This document shows positions 29,190 to 30,994 of a DNA stretch of 30,994 bases, in pieces. The stretch covers positions 1 through 30,994 of the forward strand of contig JAEDKA010000046.1 in assembly GCA_016296065.1 (NCBI GenBank), in the 5' to 3' direction. The notes below the pieces were generated by a model that saw nothing but the letters and a program-made list of their open reading frames with translations, did not search any database and was not told the DNA's origin. Each line of letters begins with the position of its first letter. Positions within the stretch are counted from its first letter, which is position 1. This stretch comes from Kiritimatiellia bacterium (GTDB taxonomy: Bacteria; Verrucomicrobiota; Kiritimatiellia; RFP12; UBA1067). A program made the translations under genes and the position numbers.

Positions 29190-30368
29190 ATGGAAAATTC
29201 TGCGATCAAATTTACTCGGTCTCCGGCGGCGATTCCGTTCTTGGGGGCGACGTTCGACTCGCGCCAGGTTAAGCCCGGCATGCTGTTCGTCGCCCTGAAG
29301 GGAGAGAAGAGCGACGGACACGACTACATCCCCCAGGCGCTCGAGAAGGGGGCCGTCGGAATCGTCGACGGATACGACGAACTCGACCGCGTTGCGCACG
29401 AATACCGTCGCACGCTGAAGGCGAAGGTCGTCGCCGTCACGGGGTCCGCCGGGAAGACGACGACGAAGGAGCTCGTCAAGACGTTCCTGTCGACCGTCGG
29501 GAAGGTCCACGCGACCGAAGGCAACTTCAACAACCACATCGGGCTTCCGGTGACGATACTGAACTGTCCGAAGGACGCCGACTTCCTTGTGCTAGAGATG
29601 GGCACGAACCATCCGGGCGAGATAGCGCATCTCTGCGACATCGCGGAACCCGACGCGGCGCTCATAACGAACGTCGGCACTGCGCACATCGAGTTCTTCG
29701 GCGATCAGGACGGCATAGCACGGGAGAAGGGCGTCGTGTTCGAGCGCGCGAAGGAGTTCGGCGTAGTGTCGAAGGAGAACGCGCGGCTTGAGACGCTCCG
29801 TTCGCTCGCCCGCTGCGATCTCGTCGAGGTCGATCCGCGCCAGGAGTGGATGGCGAAGGCGCTCGACGGCATTCTCCCCGGGGACCACAACGTCTCTAAC
29901 GCTTGCCTCGCCTTCGCGCTCGCGGAGCGCTTCGGGGCGGAGCGCGGCGCATGTGCCGCGGCGCTCGAGGGGTTTGTCCTGCCGGGCGCTCGCTGGCGCA
30001 AGGTGGAGAAGTGGGGCGCGACATTCGTGGACGACACATACAACGCGAATCCCGACTCGATGATCGCTGCGCTCGACGCGTTCGCCAAGATGCCGTGCGA
30101 CGGAAAGCGCGTGGCAGTTCTGGGAGACATGTTCGAACTCGGTCCGCGCTCGCTGGAGCTCCACAAAATGGTCTTCGACCACGCCATGAAGCTTGGCATC
30201 CCCCTTGTCATCGGCGTCGGCGAGATGTCGTCGCAGTGCCTCTGCCACCTGGTCTACAAGGATCTCGCGAAGCTGAAGAAGAAGTTCCGGGTCGACGTCT
30301 CGGCCGGGGATCTCGTCCTCCTGAAGGCCTCACACGGAATGCATCTCGGCGACCTGCTTCAGGATTGA
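29190..30368 (+). CDS. murF: UDP-N-acetylmuramoyl-tripeptide:D-Ala-D-Ala ligase
   Basis: This 392-residue cytoplasmic enzyme adds D-Ala-D-Ala to UDP-MurNAc-tripeptide, the last cytoplasmic step of peptidoglycan precursor synthesis. Residues about 15-50 (FDSRQVKPGMLFVALKGEKSDGHDYI) form the UDP-binding domain, VTGSAGKTTTKE is the ATP loop with K89, NFNNHIGLPVTIL, LEMGTNHPGEI and ITNVGTAHIE belong to the central domain, and DDTYNANPDSM with VLGDMFELG belong to the C-terminal domain. It is shorter than the usual 450 residues, mainly at the N-terminus. ATG 29190 follows the previous stop by one base; TTG 29136 lies inside the previous gene. Coupling to the transporter gene is likely by position, although the functions are unrelated. 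Confidence 0.95.
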   Translation: MENSAIKFTRSPAAIPFLGATFDSRQVKPGMLFVALKGEKSDGHDYIPQALEKGAVGIVDGYDELDRVAHEYRRTLKAKVVAVTGSAGKTTTKELVKTFLSTVGKVHATEGNFNNHIGLPVTILNCPKDADFLVLEMGTNHPGEIAHLCDIAEPDAALITNVGTAHIEFFGDQDGIAREKGVVFERAKEFGVVSKENARLETLRSLARCDLVEVDPRQEWMAKALDGILPGDHNVSNACLAFALAERFGAERGACAAALEGFVLPGARWRKVEKWGATFVDDTYNANPDSMIAALDAFAKMPCDGKRVAVLGDMFELGPRSLELHKMVFDHAMKLGIPLVIGVGEMSSQCLCHLVYKDLAKLKKKFRVDVSAGDLVLLKASHGMHLGDLLQD

Positions 30369-30404
30369 GTCTCCACGGACCGCAAAAACTTTTCCAAGCT
30401 AATA

Positions 30405-30433
30405 CGCCCGGGCTTATTTAAGATGCCCGGGCG
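30405..30433 (+). terminator. Hairpin after murF, no T-run
   Basis: A perfect 9-bp stem, CGCCCGGGC (30405-30413) and GCCCGGGCG (30425-30433), encloses an AT-rich 11-base loop. It lacks a T-tract, so it may be a weak terminator or a transcript-stabilising end. Confidence 0.6.
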
Positions 30434-30484
30434 CCGCTTGGGCACCCCGCCGCGCTACAGGGGGTTGCGTCGACGCAGCATTTG

Positions 30485-30562
30485 ATTGCTTTCGCTATTG
30501 GGAGTCTCGGAGTTTTGGAGACAGACCTCCAATACTCCAAAACTCCCAGCAGCGAAAGCAAT
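30485..30562. repeat. Long nested inverted repeat
   Basis: The outer arms ATTGCTTTCGCT (30485-30496) and AGCGAAAGCAAT (30551-30562) are perfect. The inner arms GGAGTTTTGGAG (30509-30520) and CTCCAAAACTCC (30535-30546) are also perfect. A smaller hairpin TTGGAG / CTCCAA (30515-30520 and 30527-30532) competes with the inner pair. The whole element is about 78 bases. Confidence 0.85.
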
Positions 30563-30609
30563 GGCTTGAATTATAGTTAAGTTATAGGCAAGAACATTTA
30601 GGGGGCAAC

Positions 30610-30692
30610 GCGGCGAGACGCCGCATCTCCTTGGGAGAGGACGCGGCTGGAAGCCGCGTCTCCATAGGGGGTTCCGTCGCTCCGCGACGGAA
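30610..30692. repeat. Row of three short palindromes
   Basis: GCGGCGAGACGCCGC (30610-30624), GACGCGGCT-GGA-AGCCGCGTC (30640-30660) and TTCCGTCG-CTCCG-CGACGGAA (30672-30692) follow one another. The first is the family core found at 38-52 and 9338-9454. The first two are each framed by GGAGA/TCTCC-like sequence. Confidence 0.85.
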
Positions 30693-30703
30693 CAAGAAAG
30701 GGC

Positions 30704-30994
30704 GTGGAGCAGTTCACTAGAAAGTCACTTTCCATTCTCTACTCTCGCATGCTCCCGATTAGTACGCAGGACATGATACAAGGTCTGGAGTGAAAGTCTC
30801 CAATGGGCCAGTTAGGAGGAACCAAATAGCCGAAGACAAACTTGCATTCGCGAGGGTGCGGGCGAAGGAAGTCAGAGGCGAAACCCGGAGGACACGAACA
30901 GAAAGCGGATACAAGGCCTTCTCGCGGGCAAGCCAGCTATCGTGAATTGCAAGTCAGGTGAGTCAATTTTCTGAAGATGGATCCGAGGGGTCTC
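30704..30994 (+). mobile_element. Group II intron 5' part (domain I), runs off window
   Basis: The sequence from about 30780 has the look of group II intron domain I: GGAGTGAAAGTCTCC (30787-30801), CAGTTAGGAGG, GGGTGCGGGCGAAGGAAGTC (30854-30873), GGCGAAACCCGGAGGACACG and GAACAGAAAGCGGATACAAG (30897-30916), in the order found in many bacterial introns that carry a reverse transcriptase. The 5' boundary is uncertain; GTGGAGCA at 30704, able to pair with TGCTCC at 30750-30755, is a candidate. The expected reverse-transcriptase gene would lie beyond the window. Confidence 0.65.

Larger units (their letters stand above)
30369..30994. other. Long non-coding stretch with hairpins, repeats and intron start
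   Basis: No open frame with coding character is seen. In order it holds a hairpin (30405-30433), a nested inverted repeat (30485-30562), three short palindromes (30610-30692) and the 5' part of a probable group II intron (from about 30700). Base composition from 30560 is less GC-rich than the genes outside the palindromes. Confidence 0.75.

Overview
The window looks like a chromosomal segment of a high-GC, diderm (Gram-negative-type) bacterium. The predicted outer-membrane protein, the LpxL/HtrB-like lipid acyltransferase, the GH43-like hydrolase, the C10 peptidase and the abundance of GC-rich palindromic repeats suggest a member of the PVC group, perhaps Kiritimatiellota/Lentisphaerae-like and gut-associated. 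That placement is an inference from gene content and style; no taxonomic marker was compared. All protein genes run on the + strand and one tRNA gene is on the - strand.

Layout. 1-4331: a palindromic repeat, a secreted GH43-like/alpha-beta hydrolase fusion, and a secreted C10 (streptopain-like) peptidase whose C-terminal domain is cut by an in-frame amber codon. 4351-10171: a small zinc-finger protein overlapping a SNF2-family helicase, then an MMPL-type transporter fused to a lipid acyltransferase that carries several in-frame repeat insertions. 10269-11173: proC, a terminator and a convergent tRNA-Ile(CAU). 11204-19744: rpoB-rpoC with their own promoter, leader and strong terminator, away from the usual ribosomal-protein neighbours. 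19880-22817: an outer-membrane protein, a phosphoribosyltransferase and rhamnulokinase. 22890-26806: citrate synthase, alkaline phosphatase and a YibE/F-family membrane protein. 26886-29188: two related amino-acid-binding proteins, the second fused to an ABC permease, with no ATPase here. 29190-30368: murF. 30369-30994: no protein gene, but a hairpin, a long nested inverted repeat, a row of three short palindromes and the 5' part of what looks like a group II intron running off the window.

Two things tie the window together. First, every recognisable promoter is an extended -10 element (TGN-TATAAT), often preceded by a T-tract, and four of them place the start codon 6-7 nt after the -10 box, which predicts leaderless mRNAs. 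Second, at least four short repeat families are scattered through the window (GCGGCGAGACGCCGC, GGGGACAGTCCCC, GTTGAAAG and GTGGTTAGTGATTAGTGG types). Several copies lie inside coding sequences and keep the reading frame, and one supplies a ribosome-binding site and start codon. No wholly new defence or biosynthetic system is evident. The most unusual items are the repeat-riddled acyltransferase, the symmetric rpoB/tRNA promoter, the amber-interrupted peptidase and the leaderless promoter set.
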